From the NCBI GenBank assembly GCA_013339765.2, contig CM023449.1:106122417-106186416 (forward strand): 64,000 nt of DNA, in the 5' to 3' direction. This DNA comes from Haemaphysalis longicornis (lineage: Eukaryota > Arthropoda > Arachnida > Ixodida > Ixodidae). This document shows, in pieces, positions 33,601-43,150 of the stretch. Position 1 is the stretch's first letter, and each line of letters starts with the position of its first letter. Made by a program: the position numbers and the translations under genes. The notes below the pieces were generated by a model. That model saw nothing but the letters and a program-made list of their open reading frames with translations. It was not told where the DNA came from and ran no database searches.

Positions 33601-35940
33601 AATTTTTTCTACTACTGGTGGTTTGTTATAGTCTTCTTTCTTACCGTTTTCTTTGACAACTTGCCAAAAAGTGTGATTTTGATATTTTTTTCACAACTAT
33701 GATGCATGAAAACATCTAAAAACTCACGTTATTGGAAAGGTTGTTAAATAATCTGCATTTTGTGTTTCTGTAATTACTGCCTAACCAACTTTTTTAGCAT
33801 ACAAAAATGTTTTCTTCGACCCCTAAAAATCAATAAATTTCCCGGGGTCATAAAAGAGTTAACTCGCGGTACTAAATATGAATTCAAGAACAAGATATAG
33901 TATTTCTCAGTTCGCACTGTTGGGCAAGAGAGTTGCGATTATAAAGGCAGTGATATCCAACCAAGGCAAAGCCAAAAATTTCTGAAGTAGCATCCCATTT
34001 TTACACTTTCCAGTCCGTAGCAATTGTGTGCAAATGCAATGAAAACGGTGTTACCTATGTAATAGCTCTTGTTGGAATTGGACGTATCAAACCAAAAGCT
34101 TGCCACCGGCCTCGACACGCCAAGAAGAAGACCGTGCATGTATTCCACTGCTTGACCTCGGACAAGGTCATAGCCTGGCAAGTTGACGAGTGGCGACAGC
34201 CCCTTGAGCCCATTGACAGGGACCTGCTCACTTAGAGCAAGCTTCATGTTTGCAAAAGACCCCTTGGGACGACCGTGCAGTCGATGGCGTTTTCCCCAGG
34301 TAGCGGTATGCACCTGAAATTGAAAATACCGTTCCACAGAGACACAATAAAAACTGCAGCCTGTCTTATTTGACTTCCACCTGGCCCTTGTAAAGCAGAA
34401 AAAAAAACATGCAAGGGAAAGAAATGAATACGTAATCTTTTACGTGCTGTTGGTGCTTGTACTTTGCTTGTACACGTATGATAATGTGGCGCACACACAC
34501 TGCAAGCTTGTGTACAGTACAGTTAAAAGCAGGAGTTCCCTATGGAAGCGTACAATGATTTTGATAGCTCGTGCTTACTTTCTGGCCTTTCACAAGTTCC
34601 CGTGCAATAAGGCACCAGCAGGCATAAAGCAGGTCCACAAGACTGAAAACATACCTTCCTGACGTGAAGCAAATGCCAAGCACCACTGACAGCCGAATTG
34701 GCCATTAAACTGGTTTTGGTTGCAGACGAGGGCTCGGGCTGGGGAGTCAACAGAGCAGCAGATGACATGCACCTTAGATTGTACTGTTCCAGATGCATGT
34801 TGCCATGTTAGCGTGCCTATTGAATTGATGCAGTCGACGAACTTGTCCAGAAAAGCAAGCATGTCTGGGTGTTGAGCCCCAAACCACAGTCCTCCGACAC
34901 CAGCATGCTGAAATCGCTCTCCTGTTGGCAGCTCATTTACAATGAATTGTATAGGCCACACTGACACATTTGAAGACTTGTAGATAGGGCTGCCATCTGT
35001 GTTAAACGTGATGGTGAGGTCCCCAAAGCTTAATGCACCACTCTTCCAGAGATTTCTGTAAACTTTTCCATCAACTATGTCCGTGATGACGTTGGAACTT
35101 GATAAGAGTTTGTTTTTTATTTCCATCAAATTTTTTCCGAGGGAGTCTTTTGTTTTCGATATGATGTGCCGAATTTGCTCCTTGATGTCGAATATTGTGA
35201 AGAATCGACCCTTGTAGTGCGCTTGCGCCTGACACGTTGTTGTTTTACAGTGATGGCAGTATAGCCCGTTACTTGCAGTCGGCGTCGGGACGCCGCCACA
35301 CGCATCACAGTAATAGTGACGCTGTGCGCACTTGTCAGAGTGCTCCACCCATAACTTTCTGAAGATACTTTCTTGTAGGCAGCAATGCTTGCTTTGACAC
35401 GGAAAGGGCGTCAATAAGCCGCAACAGGTCATCCAGTGTGGTCCAGGGTAAGTTGTGGGCAACAACGAATGCCATAATGAGGACGATGGCCATGGCCTTG
35501 GTTGTCGTTGAACTTGGTAGCGTATCGTTTCCGTACTCATCAAGACAGGTAGCGAACGCACTGGCTGAGTCAAAGAATGAGGGCAAAGGAGGTTCGTCAC
35601 GGCTCGGTTCATCATCAGCGAGCGGCACATTGGGCACTCCAGCGTTTGTTTGGGCTTCATCTTGGCACGCTGGATGGCACGGTGGGGCAGCAGCCGCCGA
35701 CATAGAACCCAACAGATCTTCGGTCTGCAGGCAGTCGGTACAGACAGTTGGTACAGGGTCTATTCTTGGCTCCCTGGGCAAAGGAGCTTCGGCATTTCCT
35801 GATGCTGGCTGTTGGGGCAACCACGCTACACGCCGCAACCTCCACGCCGTTGAGCGCGGCAAGACAAACGGCCGACCTTTGTGCATGTAAGACTTGCGTC
35901 TATTCTTTTCCGATATCGGATGCATGACAGGCGCACACAC
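30675..35940 (-). CDS. CACTA-like (EnSpm/CMC) transposase-domain gene, four exons
   Basis: Encodes a transposase of the kind that cuts and joins TIR elements. Exons on the minus strand are 35940-34655, 34313-34055, 31881-31621 and 31467-30675. All three introns are phase 1 with GT/AG ends. The order of conserved blocks is: an N-terminal region with VLIMAFVVAHNLPW, a zinc-finger stretch (HYYCDACGG...CHHC), then TFNTDGSPIYKSSNVSVWPI, LWFGAQHPDMLAFLDKFVD, and DSPARA...GCQWC. Exon 2 follows with GLKGLSPL and YMHGLLLGV, exon 3 with RLTAIKPPD and YWKATEW, and exon 4 with GPLWAHSAFVFEGGNG. Three single-base frame shifts (near 35370, 34270 and 31385) break an otherwise well-kept protein. They may be sequencing errors. 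No TIRs were found, so the borders of its element are unknown. Confidence 0.8.
31930..33575. repeat. dispersed 1.4-kb repeat, copy 1 (in transposase intron 2)
   Basis: Non-coding repeat closely matched, in the same orientation, by 49706-51068. Examples are CACTGCTACCAACGAAGAAT, GGCTGAAAATGTCAAGCA and GAAATGTTAGGTGGC in the same order. Copy 1 is longer because a SINE is inserted at 32744-32988. Family unknown. Confidence 0.8.
32744..32988 (+). mobile_element. tRNA-derived SINE (Ruka-like) with perfect 13-bp target duplication
   Basis: Starts GACCCGCCGCGGTGCTCCG. An A-box-like TGGCTAAGGCG is near 32763, and a B-box-like GGCTCGATACC is near 32810, followed by CCAGGTGGTCAAAATTAA as in tick SINEs. 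It is flanked by CTAGTGTTGCTTC at 32731-32743 and 32989-33001. The related repeat copy at about 50487 has only one such sequence and no SINE, so it shows the empty site. Confidence 0.85.
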
Positions 35941-36045
35941 GGATACTAATCAATGAAAGGAGAAACAAGGAAAAGACCCTGCGCGAGATGAACGCAGGCG
36001 AGCTCTCGCTATTGCGCACAATAGAAAATGAGTTTTGGCAGTTTG

Positions 36046-36447
36046 GGGCCGGCTGCATAGCCAGGCTCGAGTGTACTAGAAGGAGTTGAGTGGGACGCTC
36101 CAGCTGAAGCGGCGACTGTAGATTGAACAGAGGGCGCAGGGGGCGACGTGGCTAAGGGCATGCCGAGGACGGTAAAATTAAAAACTAAAGGCTGATCACA
36201 TCACAACAGTTAACACAGAGTGGTAAACAGAAGCAGCGGTGCCGCAAATTTCTGAAACAAATGACTGAAAACGACCGTGGGACCTCTGATCTATGCCACC
36301 GCTTGCAGTTCGCACCGGCACAACACAATCCACTGCGACTGCAGCGCCGCCGCACCAACTTTCCACCCACTGTGCTTCGCGACGAAGCAGGCGCGGAGCC
36401 TGCGGCTCGTCCCACTTATCTCTTCTAGTACACTCTAGCCAGGCTGC
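36046..36447. repeat. about 55-bp imperfect inverted repeat pair around a 280-bp centre
   Basis: 36046-36110 (with GAGTGTACTAGAAG and AGTGGGACG) is repeated in inverse at 36387-36447 (CGTCCCACTT, CTTCTAGTACACTC). It lies just upstream of the transposase start at 35940. It could be a promoter-proximal foldback, a small MITE, or part of the element end. Confidence 0.6.
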
Positions 36448-36540
36448 GGTCGTGAGCCAGCGGATTACAGCTGGCTCACCTAAACTTGAACTATATGCAA
36501 ATGTTTTACCACCTCTAATACGGTATTACGTAAATAATAT

Positions 36541-36782
36541 TGCTACGGACGTAACAAATGGATGAAGGGTTGATTTACAAGTCGTGCGGAGCCACAGGCA
36601 AGACGTGCTACCACAGATGCCGGTCAGCAGCGAGCCGGGGAAAAACTCTCCTTCGCCCTCCTCTTTCTACGTGTCAGCATACCCCTGGATCCCGCTCCAC
36701 TGGAACATACCCTACACAGCGATTGACTGCCGAATACGTAACAGACAACCTAGTGATTGTCCCTGTACCTAACACTGTAACA
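36541..36782 (-). repeat. 3' LTR of gypsy C
   Basis: 242 bp, TGCTACGGACGTA to CACTGTAACA. Next to it on the minus strand is a purine run ACGGGGGGAAAT, the expected polypurine tract. Confidence 0.95.
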
Positions 36783-36797
36783 ATTTCCCCCCGTGGA
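36783..36797 (-). other. polypurine tract of gypsy C
   Basis: Minus-strand CACGGGGGGAAAT lies immediately before the 3' LTR. It is the normal plus-strand primer for LTR elements. Confidence 0.75.
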
Positions 36798-36817
36798 GAC
36801 GAAGCACACCGAGCGAG

Positions 36818-38179
36818 TTAAGGAGTGCGGCTATGACAACGCTTCAACCGAGCTACATGCACGACCTGGGTCTTGCGGGAGCGACGGTCCTGAGCAGTAA
36901 CTTTTGCGATAACATAGTTCACGGTACTCAGCTGAGACAGCACTACAAAGGGGCCAGAGTACGTAGGCAAAAACTTTTGGTAGCGGCCTCGTTGGCGAAC
37001 TGGAGTCCACAACCAAACGAGTTCGCCCGGGTAGTAGGAGACTGGTGGGTGGCGCTGATCGTAGCGTGCTTTGGTTCGCCCCTGGGAGCTGAGGGTGCGC
37101 AGTCGAGCCAGTCGCCGGGCTTCTTCAGCGAGGCACAAAGTTTCAGCCAGCGACATATCTTTAGGCGAGGAGAATGGAAGGATGGTGTCTAGGAAGCTTT
37201 GAGGAAGGCGGAACGTACAGAAGGAAGAACGGAGAATAGCCTGTGACCTCGTGTTTGGCGGTATTGTACGCGTAGGTTATGAATGGAAGAACAGTGTCCC
37301 AAATGTTTTGTTCTGAATCGATGTACATAGACAGCATGTTAGTTAGCGTGCGGTTTGTGCGTTCCGTGAGTCCGTTCGTCTGCGGGTGGTATGGTGTGGA
37401 ATGTCGATATTCGGAGCCACAAAGCCGAAGAAGCGCTTCCACAACGTCCGCCGTAAACTGGCGGCCACGGTCACTGATCACAACGCGAGGAGCTCCATGA
37501 CGTAGAATGACACGATTCAAGAGGAAAGATGCGACATCCGCGGCCGTTGCAGTGCAAAGAGCGGCCGTTGCAGTGCGCGGAGAACCAGATGTCGGAGCGT
37601 AGTGGGGACGACAAGAAGCAAACGCGCGCCATCAGCAGAGTAATTCTTCTTGAACAGAACGCCGTCGCGGACAATAAAGGGTGTCGACATTGTGTCCTCC
37701 GCGGTTGCAAAAAGCCTGCGCAGCGTTGGATCTTTCCGTTGTTCGGCCCGAAAAAGTGGGGCGTCTGGGAATTCTGGTGACACGGAAGCCAGACAGTCCT
37801 CGAAAGTGTCGTCGTCGGTCGATGTGCCCGGTTGTGGTAAGCGGGACGAACAGTCCGCATCGGTATGACGGCGCCCACTCTTGTAAGAGACTGTGAAGTC
37901 GTATTCTTGTAAGCGTAAGGCCCATCTAGCTAAGCGACCGGAGGGGTCGCGCAGTCCGACAAGCCAGCATAACGAGTGGTGGTCCGTGACCAAGGTGAAG
38001 TGGCGTCCATACAGATAGCAGCGAAACTTTTGTACAGCGAACACACGGCGAGGCATTCCAATTCCGTGATGGTGTAGTTGCGCTCGGCTCTGGACAGGGT
38101 ACGGCTGGCGTAAGCGACGACGTGTTGTGAACTTCGTATTACTGGACGAGAACAGCTCCAACGGCCACGTCACTCGCAT
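36818..38179 (-). pseudogene. gypsy C RNase H and deleted integrase
   Basis: The RNase H part shows TDHHSLCWLVGLRDPSGRLA and SGRRHTDAD. After LLLVVPTTLRHLVLR the usual integrase HHCC region and the first core Asp block are absent. The frame rejoins in TAADVASFLLNRVILRHGAP, followed by SDRGRQF and LTERTNRTL, which keep the second Asp and the Glu. The junction carries two copies of GCGGCCGTTGCAGTGC (37538-37553 and 37562-37577). The tail ends VVHVARLKRCHS. Frame changes occur near 37520 and 37160. Confidence 0.85.
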
Positions 38180-39965
38180 CGGAGCGGAGATCGGTGGTTG
38201 CCGTGGGATAAAAGTGGCGCAAAATTGGGCCAGAAGTTAACAAAAATTTAAGCTGCTGGAAAGAGGACTCACAGTCGGACGTCCAAGAAAAAGGGCTGTC
38301 TTTACAGAGTAAGGACGTCAGGGGATGAGCAATTTGCGCAAAGCCTTGAATGAATCGTCGGAAATAGGAGCACAGACCCAAGAAGCTCCTCAGCTCTTTC
38401 AGGGATCGTGGGGCTTGGAAATCGCGCACGGCGGAGATCTTCTTGGGATCCGGCCTGATGCCTTCCTTATCTACGAGGAAGCCTAGTACGAGGGCTTGGC
38501 GCTCCCCGAAATGACATTTTTTTGAGTTCAACACCAATCCCGCTTCCTCGATGCGGTCCAGGACAATGGCAAGCCTGCTATTGTGCTCTTCAAATGACCT
38601 CCCGAAAATAATGACATCGTCGAGATAGCACATGCAGATGTCCCATTTTAAGCCACGCAGAATGGTGTCCATAAAGCGCTCAAATGTAGCGGGCGCATTA
38701 CATAATCCAAAAGGCATCACATTGAACTCAAAGAGCCCATCAGGCGTCACAAAGGCAGTCTTCTCTTTGTCGGATGGGTGCACTGGAATTTGCCAGTAGC
38801 CCGACCGAAGGTCGACCGAAGAAAAGTACGACGCTGAATGTAAGCAGTCGACGGCGTCATCAATGCGCGGAAGCGGATACACATCTTTTTTTGTCACAGC
38901 ATTGAGTCGACGATAATCTACACAAAAGCGCCAAGAGTTATCTTTCTTCTTTACAAGAATCACAGGAGCTGCCCACGGACTTGAAGACTCCCGGATGACC
39001 CCTTTTTTCAGCATCTCCTACGTCTGATCAGTTATTACCTTGCGCTCAGAAGGGGACACACGGTATGGCTTTTGACGAATCGGTGCCGTATTCTCAGTGA
39101 TAATCCGATGTTGCATGCGTGACGCCGGCAGTGAAGTTTCGTGGTCATTCCGAGCAAAATCAAATACGGCAGCATGTCGGGTAAGCACCTCAAGTAACAC
39201 CTGCTGCTTATGAGAAGGAAGCGAGGTATTTATCATGCGCTTGAGCTGGGTGGTGTAGTCTGTGTTGTTGGTAGTCGCGTCTTGCGTTCTATTCACCGCA
39301 TGAATGGTTACGGCAACGTCTTCGTCGGAACGAGCGAGTTTAAGTCCACGGGGCAAAAGTACGGGTTCACTGGAAGCGTTCACCGTCCAAACGCAGCTGC
39401 ACCCATCAACGACATCAACCAAAGCACGGGGTATCAGCACATTCTTCTTAACTGCGTTTGTTGCATCCGCCTCCACCAGAACTTCGTAGCTCCCTCGAAG
39501 AAATGTTTCGGACTTCACAGAGACAAACATAGCCGTCATGGGAGGTAGCAGGACGTCATCGGTGACAGAAAACAGGCCTTTAGTGTCATTACACCCTTCT
39601 TCAACATAAGTAGGTAGAGTTTCGTTTCGGAACGAAATTTCGCCAGTTCCGCAGTCCAACATCGCACCGCAATCACGTAAAAAGTCGATCCCCAATATAA
39701 CGTCATGAGTTGCCTGGGCTAAAACAATGAACTCCGTTCGAAAGCTGTCTTCGCCAAGAAAAACCGTCGCTGAACAGATTCCAACTGGAAACAAACGCTC
39801 GCCTCCGACTCCCCGATACTGAATCTTTCGGTCACAGAAAAACATAACTTTTGGCCCAAGACGGTTTTTGAAAGCGAAACTCGTGACTGAAACCGCAGCT
39901 CCAGTATCTACCAAAGCTTCCGTGTTCACACCATCTACAGAAACAGTCACTTTGTTCTTTGACAT
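38139..39965 (-). CDS. gypsy C protease and reverse transcriptase
   Basis: The aspartic protease (VDTGA, later ILGIDFL) processes the polyprotein, and the RT copies the RNA. The protease frame (39018-39965) runs into the RT N-terminus (RITENTAPIRQKPYRVSPSE). One in-frame TAG near 39016-39018 precedes EMLKKGVIRESSSPWA. The RT frame (38139-39014) keeps all palm blocks: FSSVDLRSGYWQI, MPFGLCNAPATFE and the catalytic CYLDDVIIF. RT looks functional apart from the single stop. Compared with gypsy A, the active site is intact. Confidence 0.85.
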
Positions 39966-40053
39966 AACGACGGGCAGGGGAATTGGCGAAAATGACCGGC
40001 CCGCGACCTCACCCCCGTCGGCCGCAGCATCTAGTTTCCCTCGGGTGGTGAGC

Positions 40054-41341
40054 TCATTCGGCGGCGTGGCGTTGGAGATCGCGGCCGTCGAGTGGTCGGA
40101 GGAGGAGTGAAGCTCCTGTCGGAACCCGGGGAATTATTGCGCATTGCAGTTGGCTGGAACGACCGCTGGAAGGGTGCGTTGGTCTGGTTATCTGTGTATG
40201 GCCGTCGAGGTGGCGGTTCGAAATGCTGGGGAGGCCGACGGCAAAAGCGGGAAATGTGGCCGCGGATACCACAGTTGAAGCAGGTGCGCTGTTCACGGAA
40301 TGCGATCGGTTGACCTAAGGAACGGAGTGGTCAGGAGTAGCCGACAGGTGCGTAACGGATTGGCTCCTCGAAGTAATTTCATACTCCCGAGGTGGAGGAC
40401 TGAAAGCTGTACGCCTGGTATGGTCTTCATTGTAAGCGGTACGCTCATTCCTATTCCCTGCTCGAACCCAAGGCACCTCAGAGTGACTCTGGACGGCTTG
40501 AACTGTGCATTGACGAAATACTGGGTCAGGAAGAGCGCACTGGTGAAAGCTTTTGTCACGACACAAACCTTGCTGTGCGAGTTCTTCTCTAATGATGCGA
40601 CGCACCACCGAAGCTATGGTCCTCGGAAGGGGACGAGCCGACGTCCACGCTGGCAACAGTAGTCACGTTTGCCAGGCGTCCAAACTTGGGGGTGATACGT
40701 CGCATTTTCAGGGTTTCGAACGCGCGGCAATGGCGAATTACATCCAGAGCTGACGCCAGGTTTTCCTTAGTTATGAGGTAGTTATAAACATCCTCAGCGA
40801 TACCTTTAAGCAGGTGACCTACTTTGTCCTCCTCTGGCATCGAAGGATTAACGAGGCTGCACAGTTTGAGGACTTCTTCAATATATGTGGTACAAGTTTC
40901 GCCCGGAACTTGAGCTCTCTGCGCAAGAGTCTGCTCTGCCTTCTTCTTTCGGGCAGCCGTGTCGCCGAAGCTCGCCCGGAATTCGTTGACGAAACTGTCC
41001 CATGTATCAAATCTGTGCTCATGATTGTCATACCACATTAATGCAGTAAGGTCCATGGAGAAGACCACGTTCTCGAGCTGTTCGCGAGCGTCCCACCTGT
41101 TATACTTGCTGACTCGCTGGTAGTGCTTGAGCCAGTCCTCGGCGTCTTCCTCGATAGTTCCAGTTAAACTTGCGTGGTTCTCTCTGATGAGGCCAGACAC
41201 CGACCCTTCCAGAGGAGGTGGCACCCGTCGGCCCCGTTGGCATTGTCGCTTCTTCAGGAGGTAGCCCGGCAGCACGCCTGCTGCGTAGAAAATAGGGTGG
41301 TTCCGCCTCTTCCAGGACGACGAATTACCCCGCACCTCCAC
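40054..41341 (-). CDS. gypsy C gag, frame-shifted, with zinc knuckle
   Basis: Gag precursor of the virus-like particle. The capsid region is in one 250-residue frame (40589-41341, with DAEDWLKHYQRVSKYNRWD and EEDKVGHLLKGIAEDVYN). It moves by small shifts into 40315-40656 and then 40054-40296. A clean CCHC knuckle CFNCGIRGHISRFC lies near 40240-40285. The 5' end abuts the 5' LTR leader. The shifts may be real or homopolymer errors. Confidence 0.8.
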
Positions 41342-41343
41342 CA
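41328..41343 (-). other. candidate primer-binding site of gypsy C
   Basis: Minus strand TGGTGGAGGTGCGGGG lies two bases inside the 5' LTR. The priming tRNA was not identified. Confidence 0.55.
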
Positions 41344-41345
41344 GA

Positions 41346-41588
41346 TGCTACGGACGTAGCAAATGGATGAAGGGTTTATTTACAAGTCGTGCGGAGCCAC
41401 AGGCAAGACGTGCTACCACAGATGCCGGTCAGCAGCGAGCCGGGGAAAAACTCTCCTTCGCCCTCCTCTTCTACGTGTCAGCATACCCCCTGGATCCCGC
41501 TCCACTGGAACATACCCTACACAGGCGATTGACTGCCGAATAACGTAACAGACAACCTAGTGATTGTCCTGTACCTAACACTGTAACA
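41346..41588 (-). repeat. 5' LTR of gypsy C
   Basis: 243 bp, nearly identical to 36541-36782. Followed by AATAT. Confidence 0.95.
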
Positions 41589-41593
41589 ATATT

Positions 41594-42941
41594 TATATTA
41601 AACATACCACTATTATTTACAACTTCAAACGAGCGCTACCACGACGTTGCTACGACGCTGCGGCCCTGCGGACCTGCGGTAACAACTGTACAGCATCCGG
41701 GGATCTGGCCCGGCATTCCGCCTTAGAGTTTTGGCTGGCTTGCAGTGGTGCGCAGCGTTTTTTGCATCATCTTGTTCGGAGACCCCTGGTACGTACATAC
41801 TATCGATTTATCCCACAGCAAACATTGCATTCTGTCCCCGTCTATCTCATTTTTCTTGTCGATGTGATTGCTCGCTACGCGCCTGTTTTGATAGCTGCAC
41901 ATTCACGCGTGTGCGGCGAGTATTGTGTACGCAGATTATCCTGCAGGCGCGGAAACTCTAGTTTTAAGGACATTCTTGTTCATTTAAACCTGAAAACAAG
42001 GGCTACGTCAACGTTTGATTCCTGTGCCCGCTCCAGATGCCGTACAGTCATGGACAATTGAAATGCAAACCGCGGAGCGCACGGCCGAAGATACCGGTGC
42101 CGTAAACTGACAGCGGCCTTCGAAAACGCGCGGACATGCGCAGTTGAGATGGCGGGAGCGAGGCTGCGTGTTCCACTGCGATATGTTGCTCTCTTCTCGC
42201 TCGCATGCTTGCCTTGCCGCCATGCCGCAAGAGCGTTGCAAGCACTGAAAGTACTACCGCCGCTGCAGCTGAAGGTGTTGGTCGCGTTGACCGCAATGCG
42301 GCGCGTAGCTGCCTGCAGCTGCGGCAGGCAAGTGCTTGCGCGGGAACCGCGAGCACGCCCTCGTAAGGCATGCTGCTGAGGTCATCACGCTTTTTTGAAG
42401 AAAACTCGCCACAAATGAAGACAAAAATAAATGCATGCCGTCTAAGTTATGATGGCACTGCAATGTTTTGCGTTCGTTATGCAGTGGCTTGGAAATTGAA
42501 CAATGAGCTGGCCGCCAAGAATGCGCCTTTGTGTATCGGAGCAATGGCCGAGTCATTTCGCGGGTGCAGAGCTTGTAGCAAGCAATCTCTTTACCACGAG
42601 AATTTGTCTCCAATAATATACATTAACTGCAAGCATTGTGTGGGCTGGGAAAATTACTGGCACAATTCTAACATTAACAAAAATTAAGAAGATAGGCAGG
42701 TCGAACTATACGCAGGCCGGTTGCCCTTGCACGACAATTAAAAGTGATTTAAATTTATATTCAAATTTAAAACTATTTACATGAATAATCAATAACAGTG
42801 ACTCTTCATATCAACACAGAAAGCTGCAGCTTTTCCTCTTATGGGGCTATTTGTTCCGCCCCTTTATTTCCGCATTGCCTGCAATCATGTGGCTTGGCTT
42901 GCACACTTCCATTTTGAGTGGTACACTTGCAATTCCAGGCA
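41594..42941. other. no gene recognised upstream of the multi-exon gene
   Basis: Contains a GC-rich stretch at 42000-42380 that could include promoter sequence for the gene starting near 42942. Short ORFs there are unconvincing. Confidence 0.3.
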
Positions 42942-43150
42942 ATGCCCGCTCCCACGTACGCATACGTGCGTTACCATGACGGGGCAAAAGCCCTCGTCCC
43001 ATGTTGGGCTGATAAAACAATACAGCCCAGAAGGGTTGGAGGACTTCGCGAAGGACAGGAAGGTGTATTGGCGATCTTTGGCACCAGCAGACGGCAGCCG
43101 GGAGGACCGGAAGGAAGGCTACTATGACGGCGACGTGCCCATGCTTGGCG
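42942..43150 (+). CDS. exon 1: BEN-protein-like N-terminus
   Basis: ATG at 42942 opens PAPTYAYVRYHDGAKALVP. A one-base shift near 43000 then moves to LIKQYSPEGLEDFAKDRKV, followed by YWRSLAPADG and a DGDVPMLGG end. Donor GGCG|GTGAGT at 43151. The pattern (AYVRY, an IK/F-P-DF stretch, then YW) is that of the N-terminal module of tick BEN-type genes as I remember them. That is family knowledge, not a search. Confidence 0.5.

Larger units (their letters stand above)
36541..41588 (-). mobile_element. Ty3/gypsy element C, complete with LTRs and AATAT target duplication
   Basis: 5,048-bp minus-strand LTR retrotransposon. LTRs are 36541-36782 and 41346-41588. The target duplication AATAT is exact (36536-36540 and 41589-41593). 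Gag, protease, RT, RNase H and part of integrase are present in gypsy order. The LTRs differ by about two substitutions and five homopolymer indels, so insertion is recent. The integrase has lost about 105 residues, including the zinc-binding domain and first catalytic Asp. The copy is therefore not autonomous as read. Confidence 0.95.

Noticed and set aside
35438..35890. 150-residue plus-strand ORF
   Set aside because: Antisense of exon 1 of the transposase gene.
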